Below, one piece after another: positions 61,701 to 64,000 of a DNA stretch of 64,000 nucleotides (position 1 is its first letter; the number at the start of each line of letters is the position of its first letter). This DNA comes from Pseudorasbora parva (lineage: Eukaryota; Chordata; Actinopteri; Cypriniformes; Gobionidae): positions 43,386,072 through 43,450,071 of the forward strand of contig NC_090178.1 in assembly GCF_024679245.1 (NCBI RefSeq). Reading direction: 5' to 3'. The position numbers and the translations under genes are program-made. The notes below the pieces were generated by a model. It did no database searches. It was not told where the DNA came from and saw only the letters and a list, made by a program, of their open reading frames with translations.

Positions 61701-62439
61701 GGCCCAGCAGATGGTCCCGGTGACTCATTCAGCAGGTCAGATGCTGGCGCAGATGTCCCGTCAGAGCACGCCCTCTGGAGTCACTGTCACCAACAACAAC
61801 AGTCCCATCCAGACCCCGGCGGGACCCACAGCGTCTCCTGGAGTCTGGTCTGCCACACGACCTCCCTTCAACACACAGGTAGACACTTAATGCCTATAGG
61901 GAGAGCATGGATGTTTACTGTGTTTTTGGTCAAATAAATGCAGCCTTGGTGAGCATAAGAGCTAATAGATTAATTCACTGTAAGCAGAGGGTTAATGCGC
62001 ATTTTGTTGTAAATACTCTTTGTCCAGCAGGTGGCAGGTCAAGTTGGGAAAAGTCAGTCCTCTCCGTTTAACATGGGTGGTTTCAGCTCCGCCCCAACAT
62101 CCTCCACTTCCTCTTCCTTTGCCCAGATGTGCGGAGCTTCTGCTTCAATGGCAAACGTATCAAGTTACCAACAAATAAACAGTCACACCAACCCCTCAAC
62201 GAATGGATATGGTAAATATTTTGCAGCACATTTAGAAAAATAAACAGTTGTCCCTGTTCCAGCTCTCAGTTTTGCTCTTGTTCTTTGGTTTAGGTGACGT
62301 TAGTCAGATGGGGGTGCAGTTCGGCTCCAGGCCAGCAGAGGGAGTTGCAGGGTGGCAGCAGTGGCAAAATCAGCCACACACGCAAGGCACTGCAGACACA
62401 CACCCGCAGTCTCAAAACAACCAGCCAGAGATGTTTCCA
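17468..62439 (+). CDS. arnt: Aryl hydrocarbon receptor nuclear translocator (20 coding exons, 3'-partial)
   Basis: Twenty exons with GT-AG borders join into 2184 nt = 728 codons without a stop. ARNT (HIF-1beta) is a nuclear bHLH-PAS factor that dimerises with AhR, HIF-alpha, SIM and NPAS proteins to bind XRE, HRE or E-box DNA. Residues ~68-130 are the bHLH: basic region [14 protein letters not shown] with DNA-contact residues His71, Glu75 and Arg79, then helix-loop-helix [13 protein letters not shown]. Residues ~140-321 are PAS-A ([39 protein letters not shown]); ~336-440 are PAS-B ([47 protein letters not shown]). Residues 442-728 are a Gln/Ser/Pro-rich activation region with [12 protein letters not shown]. 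The human protein is ~789 aa ending in an acidic EFPDL tail; that last exon is right of the window. The PAS-B form and the RGPNQDS continuation fit Arnt1 better than Arnt2. Confidence 0.96.
17747..17802. repeat. (TG)n-(CG)n microsatellite in arnt intron 1
   Basis: About 23 TG units followed directly by several GC/CG units. A TG/CG alternating purine-pyrimidine tract is a potential Z-DNA former. It lies ~260 bp after exon 1. Confidence 0.95.
18093..19003. mobile_element. TA-flanked MITE carrying a nested TTAA element
   Basis: Inverted ends CACTGTAAAAAAA and TTTTTTTACAGTG with TA at 18091-18092 and 19004-19005 suggest Tc1/mariner-type target use. The 689-bp element copy 3 sits inside. The outer flanks (CTCTTTCATCATG | CTCAC) rejoin to match a MITE found at 61091-61160, supporting precise insertion. 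Confidence 0.7.
18233..18921 (+). mobile_element. 689-bp TTAA element, copy 3
   Basis: Exactly the same length as copy 1 (11303-11991), with TTAA at both ends and near-identical sequence throughout. Inserted inside the TA-flanked MITE at 18093-19003. Non-coding. Confidence 0.82.
19281..20547 (-). mobile_element. 5'-truncated non-LTR retrotransposon, minus strand
   Basis: Minus-strand frames encode the C-terminal part of an L2/Rex1-like reverse transcriptase: a remnant FDTIDHE (motif A) at the truncated end, [42 protein letters not shown] and [15 protein letters not shown]. Frames are broken. The 3' end carries short AAGTTC tail repeats. A 12-bp duplication CTAACTCCTTCA flanks it (19269-19280 and 20548-20559), as expected for target-primed insertion with 5' truncation. 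Confidence 0.88.
21172..24039 (+). CDS. L2-like LINE ORF2: endonuclease-reverse transcriptase (955 aa)
   Basis: One uninterrupted frame from the first ATG after an upstream in-frame TAG. Residues ~30-230 form an APE-type endonuclease: LWNCQSAVN (Asn34), TETWV (Glu61), [17 protein letters not shown] (Asp166, Asn168), SDHFLI (Asp225-His226). Residues ~500-780 form the reverse transcriptase: [32 protein letters not shown] (motif A, Asp586), [17 protein letters not shown] (motif B) and YADD (675-678, motif C). The C-terminal [12 protein letters not shown] and [10 protein letters not shown] are typical of CR1/L2-clade proteins. All catalytic residues seen are present, so the protein looks competent. 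No ORF1 is seen upstream. It lies in arnt intron 1, sense to the gene. Confidence 0.93.
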   Translation: MHENFTVLFNVSNNLRYILTSSATLLFIPIGLWNCQSAVNKADFISSIGTHSQLSLMALTETWVKPEDTATPAALSSNYTFSHTPRPIRRGGGTGLLISNDWKFDPLPSLPANSFESHSITITHPVKIHVVVVYSPPGHLGNFVEELDVLLSSLPEDGTPLILLGDFNIHLDKHLAADFSTLLTSFDLKLVSTTATHRSGNQLDLVYTRNCSTDNTLVTPLHTSDHFLITLNLILTPDTTRTPTQITFGRNLRSLSPSRLSTMVSSSLPPPAQFSALDTNSATDTLCSTLTSSLDSFCPLSSRPARPTPSAPWQSEVLREHRSGLRAAERKWQKSKNNTDLAFYQSLLSSFSTNVSTAKTTYYHNKINNCSDSRQLFKTFSSLLCPPPPPPSSTLTADDFASFFTNKTALISKQFSSSQTDTHISTTNTNTLPSFSPLSEADISKLILSNHPTTCPLDPIPTHLLQAISSSITPALTHIVNTSLHTGTFPTAFKQARVTPLLKKPSLNPALLENYRPVSLLPFIAKTLERVVFNQLSMFLERDNLLDNNQSGFKSGHSTETALLSVTEALRLAKAASKSSVLILLDLSAAFDTVNHQILLSTLKRTGISGSALQWFRSYLSGRSYRVSWKGEVSKSHHLATGVPQGSVLGPLLFSIYMSSLGSVIQKHGFSYHCYADDTQLYFSFQPDDPTVSVRIAACLTDISDWMKEHHLKLNLAKTELLVFSTNPALHQNFSIQLGSSTITPSRTARNLGVVIDDQLNFTDHITATARSCRFALYNIRKIRPFLSEQAAQLLVQALVLSRLDYCNALLAGLPACTIKPLQLIQNAAARVVFNEPKRAHVTPLFIKLHWLPMAARIKFKALVIAYKTTTGTAPIYLNSLVQTYTPSRSLRSASERGLVVPSQRGMKSLSRTFSWTVPTWWNDLPISIRAAESVAILKKHLKTHLFHLHLTNTE
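21172..24545 (+). mobile_element. L2-like LINE with 3' UTR and TGTAAA-type tail
   Basis: The ORF is followed by ~500 bp of 3' UTR including two imperfect copies of a segment (ATCAGAATCCAGTGTACTGT near 24150 and ATCAAAATCCAGTGTTCGGC near 24318), an A/TA-rich stretch and the conserved fish tail TAAGTCACTTTGGATAAAAG, ending in AAATGTAAATG repeats. The 5' boundary is not determined; the start given is the ORF start. A truncated sibling is at 7861-8097. Confidence 0.85.
25440..25722 (-). pseudogene. Tc1/mariner-like transposase fragment, decayed
   Basis: Reverse-complement translation reads [13 protein letters not shown], then after a stop [12 protein letters not shown], stop, DVLKE, and [14 protein letters not shown]. 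This matches the C-terminal third of a Tc1-type transposase around the third catalytic residue (family form [14 protein letters not shown]). At least three in-frame stops and no ends are visible, so it is dead. Distinct from the intact element at 57307. Confidence 0.75.
25996..27240. mobile_element. hAT-like non-autonomous element, 1245 bp, perfect 8-bp duplication
   Basis: Starts TAGGGCTGGGCGATATGG and ends ATATCGCCCACCCCTA. The 8-mer CTTCAAAC is duplicated exactly (25988-25995 and 27241-27248). Subterminal ATCTCGATAT repeats lie at both ends. No intact transposase; interior frames are short. Confidence 0.85.
28281..28383. repeat. hAT-like end fragment
   Basis: Ends GGCCATATCGCCCAGCCCTA, the reverse of the terminus of the element at 25996. 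One-ended remnant immediately left of the element at 28384. Confidence 0.5.
28384..29451. mobile_element. 1068-bp TA-flanked DNA element
   Basis: Inverted termini CCGTAAATCCTCTAATATTG and ATATTAGAGGATTTACGG, with TA on both sides (28382-28383, 29452-29453). TA duplication suggests Tc1/mariner/pogo. GGCC-rich blocks flank the ends. A short frame at 28931 ([17 protein letters not shown], stop, then [15 protein letters not shown] before a GTAAG) could be a decayed first exon. Confidence 0.7.
29454..30525. other. End of arnt intron 1
   Basis: AT-rich sequence with scattered T-runs; no coding exon, RNA gene or complete element seen until the exon 2 acceptor. Confidence 0.45.
30526..30622 (+). CDS. 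arnt: arnt exon 2
   Basis: The acceptor TTGTGTTTTAG ends at 30525; the donor is GTAAGT at 30623. It encodes [15 protein letters not shown], a serine-rich stretch, then [12 protein letters not shown], the N-terminal region with a basic cluster that parallels the ARNT nuclear localisation segment. Confidence 0.88.
31099..31137 (+). CDS. arnt: arnt exon 3 (39 nt)
   Basis: The acceptor GGTTTCCAG ends at 31098; the donor is GTTAGT. It encodes [13 protein letters not shown], equal to the acidic DFDDDGEGNSKFLR stretch of ARNT. The phases fit exons 2 and 4 exactly. Confidence 0.9.
31256..31303 (+). CDS. arnt: arnt exon 4 (48 nt)
   Basis: The acceptor TTTCTTCAG ends at 31255; the donor is GTATTT. 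It encodes [15 protein letters not shown], matching the [15 protein letters not shown] of ARNT just before the bHLH. It splices straight to exon 5. A counterpart of the 15-codon alternative mammalian exon was not seen in intron 4. Confidence 0.9.
31888..33565. mobile_element. Palindromic TTAA MITE (family P), split and rearranged copy
   Basis: Left end AAAGGGTTAGTTCACCAAAA (31890) and right end TTTTGGGTGAACTAACCCTT (33540-33561) bound shared interior blocks (CTGTCCATGTCCAGAAAGG, ATGGACTACTTTGATGATG). Interrupted at 32260 by a hAT-like element; unrelated sequence at ~33170-33530 replaces part of the right arm. Confidence 0.6.
32260..33101. mobile_element. 842-bp hAT-like element nested in a MITE
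   Basis: Inverted ends CAGTGTTGTGC and GCACAACACTG; flanking 8-mers CTCTGAGT (32252-32259) and CTCTGAGA (33102-33109) differ by one base. Removing it restores the MITE sequence GCTCTGAGACTAAAT seen in related copies (e.g. 60065-60080). Interior is rich in GTTCATGAACTAGTTC-type palindromes; non-coding. Confidence 0.85.
34086..34660. mobile_element. Foldback element with internal 27-bp tandem repeats
   Basis: Arms of ~80 bp are inverted: ATAATTAAACAAACAAATCC, TTTTGCAAACAAACACGATC and GCTTTGCAAAGGAAGAC on the left are mirrored at 34555-34640. A tandem array sits between them. No transposase, no clear target duplication. Confidence 0.7.
34421..34538 (+). repeat. 27-bp tandem repeat, ~4.3 copies
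   Basis: The unit ACTGCATTTGTGAGAAAATC plus AGCCTGA is repeated in direct orientation, the last copy with two changes. An inverted single copy lies just upstream (34391-34418). Because 27 is a multiple of 3 it makes a repetitive open frame (CICEKISLN), not a gene. Confidence 0.93.
35663..35876 (+). CDS. arnt: arnt exon 5: bHLH domain
   Basis: The acceptor CTGACCCCAG ends at 35662; the donor GTCAG starts at 35877. It encodes [14 protein letters not shown], the basic region contacting E-box half-sites, followed by both helices up to [20 protein letters not shown] and ending KPSFLTDQ. It is essentially identical to vertebrate ARNT. An ATG at 35703 is internal and is not the start. Confidence 0.97.
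35997..36596. mobile_element. Palindromic TTAA MITE (family P), complete copy, 600 bp
   Basis: TTAA at 35997-36000 and 36593-36596; ends AGGGTTAGTTCACCCAAAAA and GCGTGAACTAACCCTTTAA. The centre is a palindrome with GATCCGAATCATGAATCAAT. In arnt intron 5. Confidence 0.8.
37154..37749. mobile_element. TTAA-flanked palindromic MITE, 596 bp (family Q)
   Basis: Ends TTAAAGGGATAGTTCGCCC and GGAGAACTATCCCTTTAA with TTAA borders. CAAGCCATCCTAGGTGCATT near the left is mirrored by CCTAGAATGGCTTGAGGGTG near the right. In arnt intron 5. Confidence 0.75.
37803..37975. repeat. Palindromic GGAGGGCCACTGTCCTGCAG-type repeat, copy 2
   Basis: Contains CTGCTCCTGGAGGGCCACTG and GCAGAGTTTTGCTCCAACCC, mirrored by GTTGGAGCTGAACTCTGCAG. 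Related to 8244-8445. Confidence 0.65.
38199..40031. mobile_element. 1.8-kb TTAA-flanked element with nested insertions
   Basis: Inverted ends TTAAAGGTCCCATGGCATG and CATGCCATGGGACCTTTAA with TTAA at each side. Contains a nested element at 38445-39214. It ends 54 nt before arnt exon 6. No intact transposase recognised. Confidence 0.78.
38445..39214. mobile_element. Nested 770-bp hAT-like element
   Basis: Ends TAGCCTG and CAGGCTA; GAGAATTAG is repeated on both sides (38436-38444 and 39215-39223), fitting an 8-9-bp target duplication. Inside it, GTTGCCAAGTCCGCG and ACTTGGCAAC (~38623-38850) form a further inverted pair. Confidence 0.72.
40086..40299 (+). CDS. arnt: arnt exon 6: PAS-A, first part
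   Basis: The acceptor TTTTTATAG ends at 40085; the donor is GTAAGT at 40300. It encodes [15 protein letters not shown] through [17 protein letters not shown] and [13 protein letters not shown] to [13 protein letters not shown] transposon ends only 54 nt before this exon. Confidence 0.96.
40383..40485 (+). CDS. arnt: arnt exon 7: PAS-A
   Basis: A short intron (83 nt) precedes it; the acceptor is GGACTTTAG and the donor GTGATG. It encodes [15 protein letters not shown] then [14 protein letters not shown], a highly conserved ARNT segment. Confidence 0.96.
40753..41812. mobile_element. 1060-bp TTAA-flanked element
   Basis: Left end TTAAAGGGGGGGTGAAACAC and right end CATTTTACCCCCCCCTTTAA, with TTAA on both sides. 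In arnt intron 7. Interior frames look non-coding. Confidence 0.75.
41813..42630. other. arnt intron 7, remainder
   Basis: AT-rich sequence with T-runs. No recognisable gene, RNA or complete repeat. Confidence 0.5.
42631..42696 (+). CDS. arnt: arnt exon 8: PAS-A
   Basis: The acceptor GTGTGTTCAG ends at 42630; the donor is GTAAGG. It encodes [20 protein letters not shown], with the conserved VNRL/MNRL and RNR segment. Confidence 0.94.
42770..42855 (+). CDS. arnt: arnt exon 9: PAS-A
   Basis: The acceptor CTTCTGCAG ends at 42769; the donor is GTAACA. It encodes [18 protein letters not shown] then [10 protein letters not shown], matching the ARNT beta-strand VVVHCTGYIKAWPP. Confidence 0.95.
42984..43060 (+). 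CDS. arnt: arnt exon 10: end of PAS-A
   Basis: The acceptor TTTTTTCAG ends at 42983; the donor is GTGCTC at 43061. It encodes [15 protein letters not shown] then [10 protein letters not shown], the strand closing PAS-A. The following intron 10 contains a large transposon nest. Confidence 0.95.
43234..43560. repeat. One-ended TTAA-type repeat remnant
   Basis: Starts TTAAAGGACAACTCCGCCG, a terminus common among fish TTAA elements. No matching right end was found. Confidence 0.4.
44195..46840. mobile_element. Second-level element in the intron 10 nest
   Basis: CCAGGGATGGAAAT at the left is mirrored by ATTTCCATCCCTG at the right. Flanking 8-mers GCGTGCGC and GCGAGCGC are similar, but the exact border is uncertain by a base or two. 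Confidence 0.55.
44930..46619. mobile_element. Innermost hAT-like element of the nest, 1690 bp, perfect 8-bp duplication
   Basis: Starts CAGTGTTGCCACAGTTACTT and ends ACGCGTTACTGGCATCACTG. GTCCCTAC is duplicated exactly at 44922-44929 and 46620-46627. It landed in GGTGCGTCCCTA, itself the end of another hAT-type element. Subterminal GATTACT/AGTAATC repeats at both ends; no transposase. Confidence 0.82.
47301..47320. repeat. Run of 20 C in the polypyrimidine tract of arnt exon 11
   Basis: Twenty consecutive C residues end 20 nt before the acceptor AG at 47339-47340. Such runs are length-unstable and can bind poly(C)-binding proteins. Confidence 0.97.
47341..47475 (+). CDS. arnt: arnt exon 11: PAS-B, first part
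   Basis: The acceptor TTTTCCATGCAG ends at 47340, with a 20-C run in the pyrimidine tract; the donor is GTGAGT. It is phase 0 at both ends and encodes 45 residues including [16 protein letters not shown] and ATVGYQPQ. Confidence 0.96.
47750..48016 (+). mobile_element. tRNA-derived SINE
   Basis: The 5' region has RNA polymerase III promoter boxes: box A GTGGCTCAGTGGTT (47764-47777) and box B GGTTCGATCCC (47810-47820). A body with CAAGACACCCAACCCCAGCT and a LINE-like tail (AAAGCGCTTTGGATGGCC, AGCGCTATATAAATGCAGTC) follows. Sense to arnt in intron 11. Confidence 0.82.
48297..49036 (+). mobile_element. Retroelement with (ATTG)n tail
   Basis: Contains GAGAACTGGCACCCCGACTG, GGTTTCTCCCAAGGTTTATT, GGAGTTTTGGTTCCTTGCCA, then the tail AAAGCGCTATATAAATAAAG and ATTG repeats (49019-49036). 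This is a common fish SINE-type sequence. The 5' border is not certain. An inverted copy of ~48497-48770 lies at 53829-54122. Confidence 0.68.
49302..49376 (+). CDS. arnt: arnt exon 12: PAS-B (25 codons)
   Basis: The acceptor CTGTGGCACAG ends at 49301; the donor is GTACAT. It encodes [17 protein letters not shown] and LLKDSLQQ, the PAS-B F-helix region. Phase is 0 at both ends, so skipping would keep frame. A 337-bp palindromic MITE starts 34 nt after it. Confidence 0.95.
49411..49747. mobile_element. 337-bp near-perfect palindromic TTAA MITE
   Basis: TTAA at both ends; TTAAAGGGATAGTTCACTTT is mirrored by AAAGTGAACTATCCCTTTAA, and the match continues through GAATGTCCGTAACCAACTAG and GCCATTGACTTCCATAGTA to a tiny loop near 49576. 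Arms ~160 bp. It begins 34 nt after the arnt exon 12 donor. Confidence 0.92.
50012..50323. mobile_element. 312-bp MITE with inverted GGCCCATTCACAC ends
   Basis: AAGGCCCATTCACACTAAAG at the left faces GTGTGAATGGGCCTT at the right; TTAA flanks both sides. It abuts directly on the next MITE at 50323. Confidence 0.65.
50323..50897. mobile_element. Palindromic TTAA MITE (family P), copy in intron 12
   Basis: Shares CAGAACACAGTTTAAGATAT, AATCACGTGACATTGGCGAT and TTTTTGGGTGAACTAACC with the copies at 35997 and 59410; the left terminus is shortened. Contains an E-box CACGTG at 50510-50515. Ends 53 nt before exon 13. Confidence 0.72.
50951..51102 (+). CDS. arnt: arnt exon 13: end of PAS-B
   Basis: The acceptor CTTGATGTAG ends at 50950; the donor is GTTAGT at 51103. 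It encodes [36 protein letters not shown] and [12 protein letters not shown], closing the PAS-B sheet. Confidence 0.95.
51230..52644. mobile_element. hAT-like element with nested LINE/SINE tail
   Basis: TAGGGGTGTGATGAGATCTC at the left is mirrored loosely by ACGTCATCACACCTCTA at the right. A minus-strand SINE/LINE tail (reverse of TGCTATATAAATAAACTTG) lies at ~51415-51640. No clear target duplication. Confidence 0.5.
52705..53000. mobile_element. ~295-bp MITE with GGCCTTGACACACC ends
   Basis: GGGCCTTGACACACCAAGC and GTTTGGTGTGTCAAGGCCT are inverted. The short frame inside is not a gene. Border duplication unclear; the terminus resembles the AGGCC ends of Harbinger-type MITEs at 55436 and 57294. 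Confidence 0.65.
53262..53590 (-). repeat. Dispersed cyprinid-type repeat (copy B, inverted)
   Basis: Reverse complement of the blocks at 3408-3665: GCTCACCAAGGCTGCATTTA, AAATACAGTAAAAACAGTAA and CCAGTGTCACATGATCCTT. Confidence 0.6.
53829..54122 (-). mobile_element. Inverted partial copy of the retroelement at 48297
   Basis: Reads as the reverse complement of ~48497-48770 at high identity: GGCGACAGTGGCGAGGAACC, ATAAACCTTGGGAGAAACCA, TTATTCTGGCAACCTTACAG. Truncated at both sides. In arnt intron 13. Confidence 0.8.
54402..54521 (+). CDS. arnt: arnt exon 14: Ser/Pro-rich linker
   Basis: It ends at the donor GTGAG (54522). The acceptor is tandem (TAGTAG): using the second AG starts the exon at 54402 (NVK|GPNQDS); the first would start it at 54399 and give NVN|RGPNQDS. 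Both keep frame. It encodes a Ser/Pro-rich stretch ([19 protein letters not shown], then [15 protein letters not shown]) with little direct match to human; the call rests on exact phase and splice sites. Confidence 0.8.
54768..54852 (+). CDS. arnt: arnt exon 15: Gln-rich segment
   Basis: The acceptor CTCTTCTGCAG ends at 54767; the donor is GTAAAT. It encodes [19 protein letters not shown] then [10 protein letters not shown], parallel to PRQQQQQTELDMVPGRDGL in human ARNT. Confidence 0.92.
55436..56116. mobile_element. 681-bp Harbinger-like MITE, TAA duplication
   Basis: AGGCCTTTGCACACTGAGTC and GACTCAGTGTGCAAAAGACCT are inverted ends; TAA flanks both sides (55433-55435, 56117-56119). It includes a (TG)n tract at 55699-55730. 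In arnt intron 15. No transposase. Confidence 0.78.
56444..56483 (+). CDS. arnt: arnt exon 16 (40 nt)
   Basis: The acceptor TTTCTCTCAG ends at 56443; the donor is GTAAGA. It encodes [13 protein letters not shown], comparable to VVQPVTTTGPEHSK in human. It is short and modestly conserved, supported by phase on both sides. Confidence 0.82.
57307..57530 (+). repeat. Left terminal inverted repeat of Tc1 element (IR/DR)
   Basis: Outer repeat at 57307-57333 and inner repeat at 57510-57528 are candidate transposase-binding sites. ATTAGTTG is duplicated (57484-57500) relative to the right arm. Confidence 0.88.
57643..58638 (+). CDS. Tc1-like DD34E transposase, intact (331 aa)
   Basis: Cut-and-paste transposase moving its own element into TA sites. 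The N-terminal ~100 residues hold the paired-like HTH pair ([34 protein letters not shown]) joined by a GRPR-like basic linker (RRGRKRK, 51-57). The catalytic core shows Asp144 (LWTDESK), Asp235 ([11 protein letters not shown]) and Glu270 ([10 protein letters not shown]), a spacing of 34 between the last two, diagnostic of Tc1. A Gly-rich box (FGSKGH) and [12 protein letters not shown] are present. Length is in the usual 330-350 aa range, with no stop or frameshift. The start ATG follows a short leader and begins [11 protein letters not shown], typical of the family. All catalytic residues seen suggest it could be active. Confidence 0.95.
   Translation: MGRSRHCSEEQRTLIKKLIREGKTYKEVQKMIGCSAKMISNALKWRAKPERRGRKRKTTIKMDRRITRMAKAQPMITSRMIKDSLELPVSTVTVRRRLCEANLFSRIPRKVPLLKKRHVQKRLQFAKEHINWPKEKWRNILWTDESKIVLFGSKGHRQFVRRPPNSEFKPQYTVKTVKHGGASIMIWACFSYYGVGPIYRIPGIMDQFAYVKILEEVMLPYAEEDMPLKRLFQQDNDPKHTSKRAKSWFQTNKINVMEWPAQSPDLNPIENLWVDIKNAVSEAKPRNVNELWNVVKESWSGITAERCHKLVDSMPHRCQAVLKNCGHTTKY
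58721..58934 (-). repeat. Right terminal inverted repeat of Tc1 element (IR/DR)
   Basis: Reverse complement of the left arm with an inner site at 58722-58740 and an outer site at 58908-58934. Ends CAAGACTG then TA. Confidence 0.88.
59410..60194. mobile_element. Palindromic TTAA MITE (family P), longest copy
   Basis: Ends AAAGTGTTAGTTCACCCAAA and TTTTTGGGTGAACTAACCCT with TTAA borders. The two arms are largely self-complementary around GATCCGAATCATGAATCAAT and contain an E-box CACGTG at 59793-59798. Nested within the Harbinger-like host. Confidence 0.8.
60715..60811 (+). CDS. arnt: arnt exon 17
   Basis: The acceptor TGTGTCTCTCTCAG ends at 60714; the donor is GTACCA. It encodes [18 protein letters not shown] then [13 protein letters not shown], a low-complexity activation-region segment in frame with both neighbours. 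Intron 16 before it contains the intact Tc1 element. Confidence 0.82.
60955..61160. repeat. hAT-like end and MITE fragment in intron 17
   Basis: GGGGTGTAACGATATATCG followed by repeated CGATATATCG is a one-ended hAT-type terminus. TATAATTCACCCAAA to CTCACCATCATGTCG (61088-61170) is a MITE piece also found around 18050-18090. Confidence 0.45.
61689..61878 (+). CDS. arnt: arnt exon 18: transactivation region
   Basis: The acceptor CTGTTCTCAG ends at 61688; the donor is GTAGAC. It encodes [20 protein letters not shown], matching human [15 protein letters not shown], then [18 protein letters not shown] and TRPPFNTQ. Confidence 0.93.
62031..62211 (+). CDS. arnt: arnt exon 19
   Basis: The acceptor is tandem CAGCAG (62025-62030), so the exon may begin at 62028 with one extra Gln or at 62031; the donor is GTAAAT. 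It encodes [19 protein letters not shown] (compare QVATQ...SQFGVGSF in human) and a Ser/Thr/Gln-rich stretch ending NPSTNGY. Confidence 0.9.
62294..62439 (+). CDS. arnt: arnt exon 20 (last exon in window)
   Basis: The acceptor TTTGGTTTAG ends at 62293; the donor is GTGAGT at 62440. It encodes [20 protein letters not shown] then [11 protein letters not shown] and NNQPEMFP, parallel to human TRTAEGVGVWPQWQ and QPEVFQ. The terminal EMLSMLGDQ...FPDL exon is not found before 64000. Confidence 0.93.
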
Positions 62440-63377
62440 GTGAGTAATGTTGCCAACCGTTCCTTACAATACAGAATCGTCCCGTATTTAAGGCATCAAT
62501 GAAGCGTTACGTATGAACGGCATAGGGAACGCAGTTTGTCTCGTATTTTCAGGTATATGGGCTAAATTGAGAATTAATTATTTCTTCACAGCGCGTGGCT
62601 TGTGCAAACAGCAAATCCCTTTCAATGTTCGCATTTTAATTTCAGCAAATCAGTTTGGGCGGATGCAAACAACGTGATTATTGTTCATGAGTCCAACATT
62701 TAGCCATGCAAAAAAAGCATGTACTCTCCCTGAGGGAAGAAGAGCTGATCAAAAAGGGAAGTCGTCTTTAATAATACAGTTAAATAAAAAAATAAAAAAA
62801 ATTATATTCAAGTATACATAAAATTAGTATTCAAACATTTAATTGAAAAATATGCATTTTCATTCATTTATACATGGTTTCAAGTGCCATTTAAAAAAAA
62901 AAAATTATTGGCTGAAATTTCAAAGACGTTCAGTTATAGGTTTTAAATTGTATGCCATCTATGTATCTTCCTGACAAAAAAAAAAAGAAAAACATGAAAA
63001 TACATTTTCAAGTTTTTCATTTTGAATAGAGGTTGATAATATTTAGTGGTGATTTTGATTATAATTTGCATGATTTTTTTAGAGAGACAAGGCCCCTTCA
63101 CTCCAAGAACAATAATGAAAACTAACTGTATTAGTGTCCACACTAGTGGACAATAATGGTGTAATGGATCATAAAACTCACGGCTCGGATCACATCACGG
63201 ATAAACTGCGATCCGTTGCACCCCTAGTGGACAATATTGTTTTTATGATAAACACAAGCTCACAACCCCAACATTTTGATCACTATTTCCATTTCACATC
63301 CTATTGAAATAAGCATTAATTTTGTTGTGGTGGCGCGCACATTGGTCATGTATATTAACGTTGAATAATGATTCATG
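62440..63377. other. arnt intron 20, no exon found
   Basis: AT-rich, with a hAT-type end remnant near 63225 (GATCCGTTGCACCCCTA). No sequence resembling the expected terminal exon (EMLSML...FPDL) was seen. Confidence 0.5.
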
Positions 63378-63380
63378 TTA

Positions 63381-63930
63381 AGCCGGGTGCACACTGTGCG
63401 ATTTTGCCCACGATTTGGCCGTCTGAGACAAATTTAGCAAATCCTAAAAGATTCCTCAGATCCTAGGCTAAAATCTGACGTCTTTGGTCGTTAGTTTGAC
63501 ATGTTCACCGGCAGCCGATTAATGAGCGCTGCGATCAAATTTGACCTCAGACGAAATTCTGGCAGTGTCAGAAGATTTGGCACACAATCCTGCAGTGTGA
63601 CTTCTACGACGACAGTCAAATATCTTGGTTTTTCAAGACAAACTATGACCAAAACGAGAGCTAGAGATTTCTTTTCGGCCAGCATTTCAGTCCCGTGTGT
63701 AATGCAGCTCACTGTCACCAAACACGTCATTCATTGATGATATAAAGCTCCGGACAAAATTTTTCTTGAGCTCGTCCCTTTTTAGCGCGGCTTGACTATT
63801 GTACAGTCTGACATTAATGCCAACTGCGATCTTACAGTGTGACATGGCTTACATCGGGGATCATGTTTGTACAGTCTGACAAGGGACATTCGCAAAGGAT
63901 TTAGAAAAATTGCACAGTGTGCAGGACCCA
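63381..63930. mobile_element. 550-bp Harbinger-like MITE, TTA duplication
   Basis: AGCCGGGTGCACACTGTGCG and TGCACAGTGTGCAGGACCC are inverted ends; TTA flanks both sides (63378-63380, 63931-63933). In arnt intron 20. Non-coding. Confidence 0.75.
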
Positions 63931-64000
63931 TTAGTTGCCAAACAGACGATTAAGAATAAAGGGGGTTGCGCATAAGCACAGTTGTTTAAAATCCTGCACC

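Noticed and set aside
62440..64000. Terminal arnt exon
   Set aside because: Searched for EMLSML/EEFPDL-like coding after an acceptor; none seen, so the exon is taken to be beyond the window.

Overview
This is a eukaryotic window, almost certainly from a teleost fish and most likely a cyprinid. Coding sequence is split into short exons with GT-AG introns. The rest is dominated by fish-type interspersed repeats: TTAA-flanked palindromic MITEs, hAT-like and PIF/Harbinger-like non-autonomous elements, Tc1/mariner, an L2-like LINE and tRNA-derived SINEs. There are no prokaryotic operons, rRNA genes or CRISPR arrays. The species call is inference from repeat types and protein similarity recalled from memory.

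Two host genes lie head-to-tail on the + strand. (1) The 3' part of a ceramide synthase 2 gene (cers2): four coding exons between 3154 and 9329. They carry the end of the catalytic Lag1p motif, the last transmembrane segments and an acidic phospho-tail. The earlier exons are left of the window. The 3' UTR appears to run to a poly(A) signal at 13518, split by several transposon insertions. (2) Nearly all of arnt (aryl hydrocarbon receptor nuclear translocator / HIF-1beta): start codon at 17468 and 20 coding exons to 62439. These splice in one uninterrupted frame of 728 codons covering bHLH, PAS-A, PAS-B and a Q/S/P-rich activation region. Only the last coding exon(s) are missing, off the right edge.

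Layout: 1-3153 cers2 intron with MITEs; 3154-9329 cers2 exons, one intron holding a ~170-bp (CT)n tract; 9330-13545 cers2 3' UTR with TEs; 13546-16980 intergenic, mostly TTAA elements and AT-rich sequence; 16981-17467 arnt promoter/5' UTR; 17487-30525 arnt intron 1, with an intact 955-codon L2-like ORF, a truncated antisense LINE with target-site duplications, a dead Tc1 fragment and a complete hAT-like element; 30526-62439 remaining arnt exons, with introns 4, 5, 7, 10-13 and 16 heavily filled by nested repeats; 62440-64000 intron 20 with another Harbinger-like MITE.

CERS2 makes very-long-chain ceramides in the ER. ARNT is the nuclear obligate partner of AhR and HIF-alpha. They are neighbours by conserved synteny, not a pathway. 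The most notable non-gene items are an intact Tc1-like transposon (57307-58934) with ~215-bp IR/DR-type ends nested in a Harbinger-like element; inverted repeats flanking arnt exons 12-13; a 337-bp near-perfect foldback 34 nt after an exon donor; a promoter E-box apparently donated by a repeat; and a multi-level transposon nest in intron 10. All exon calls come from reading translated homology and splice signals by eye; no database search was run.
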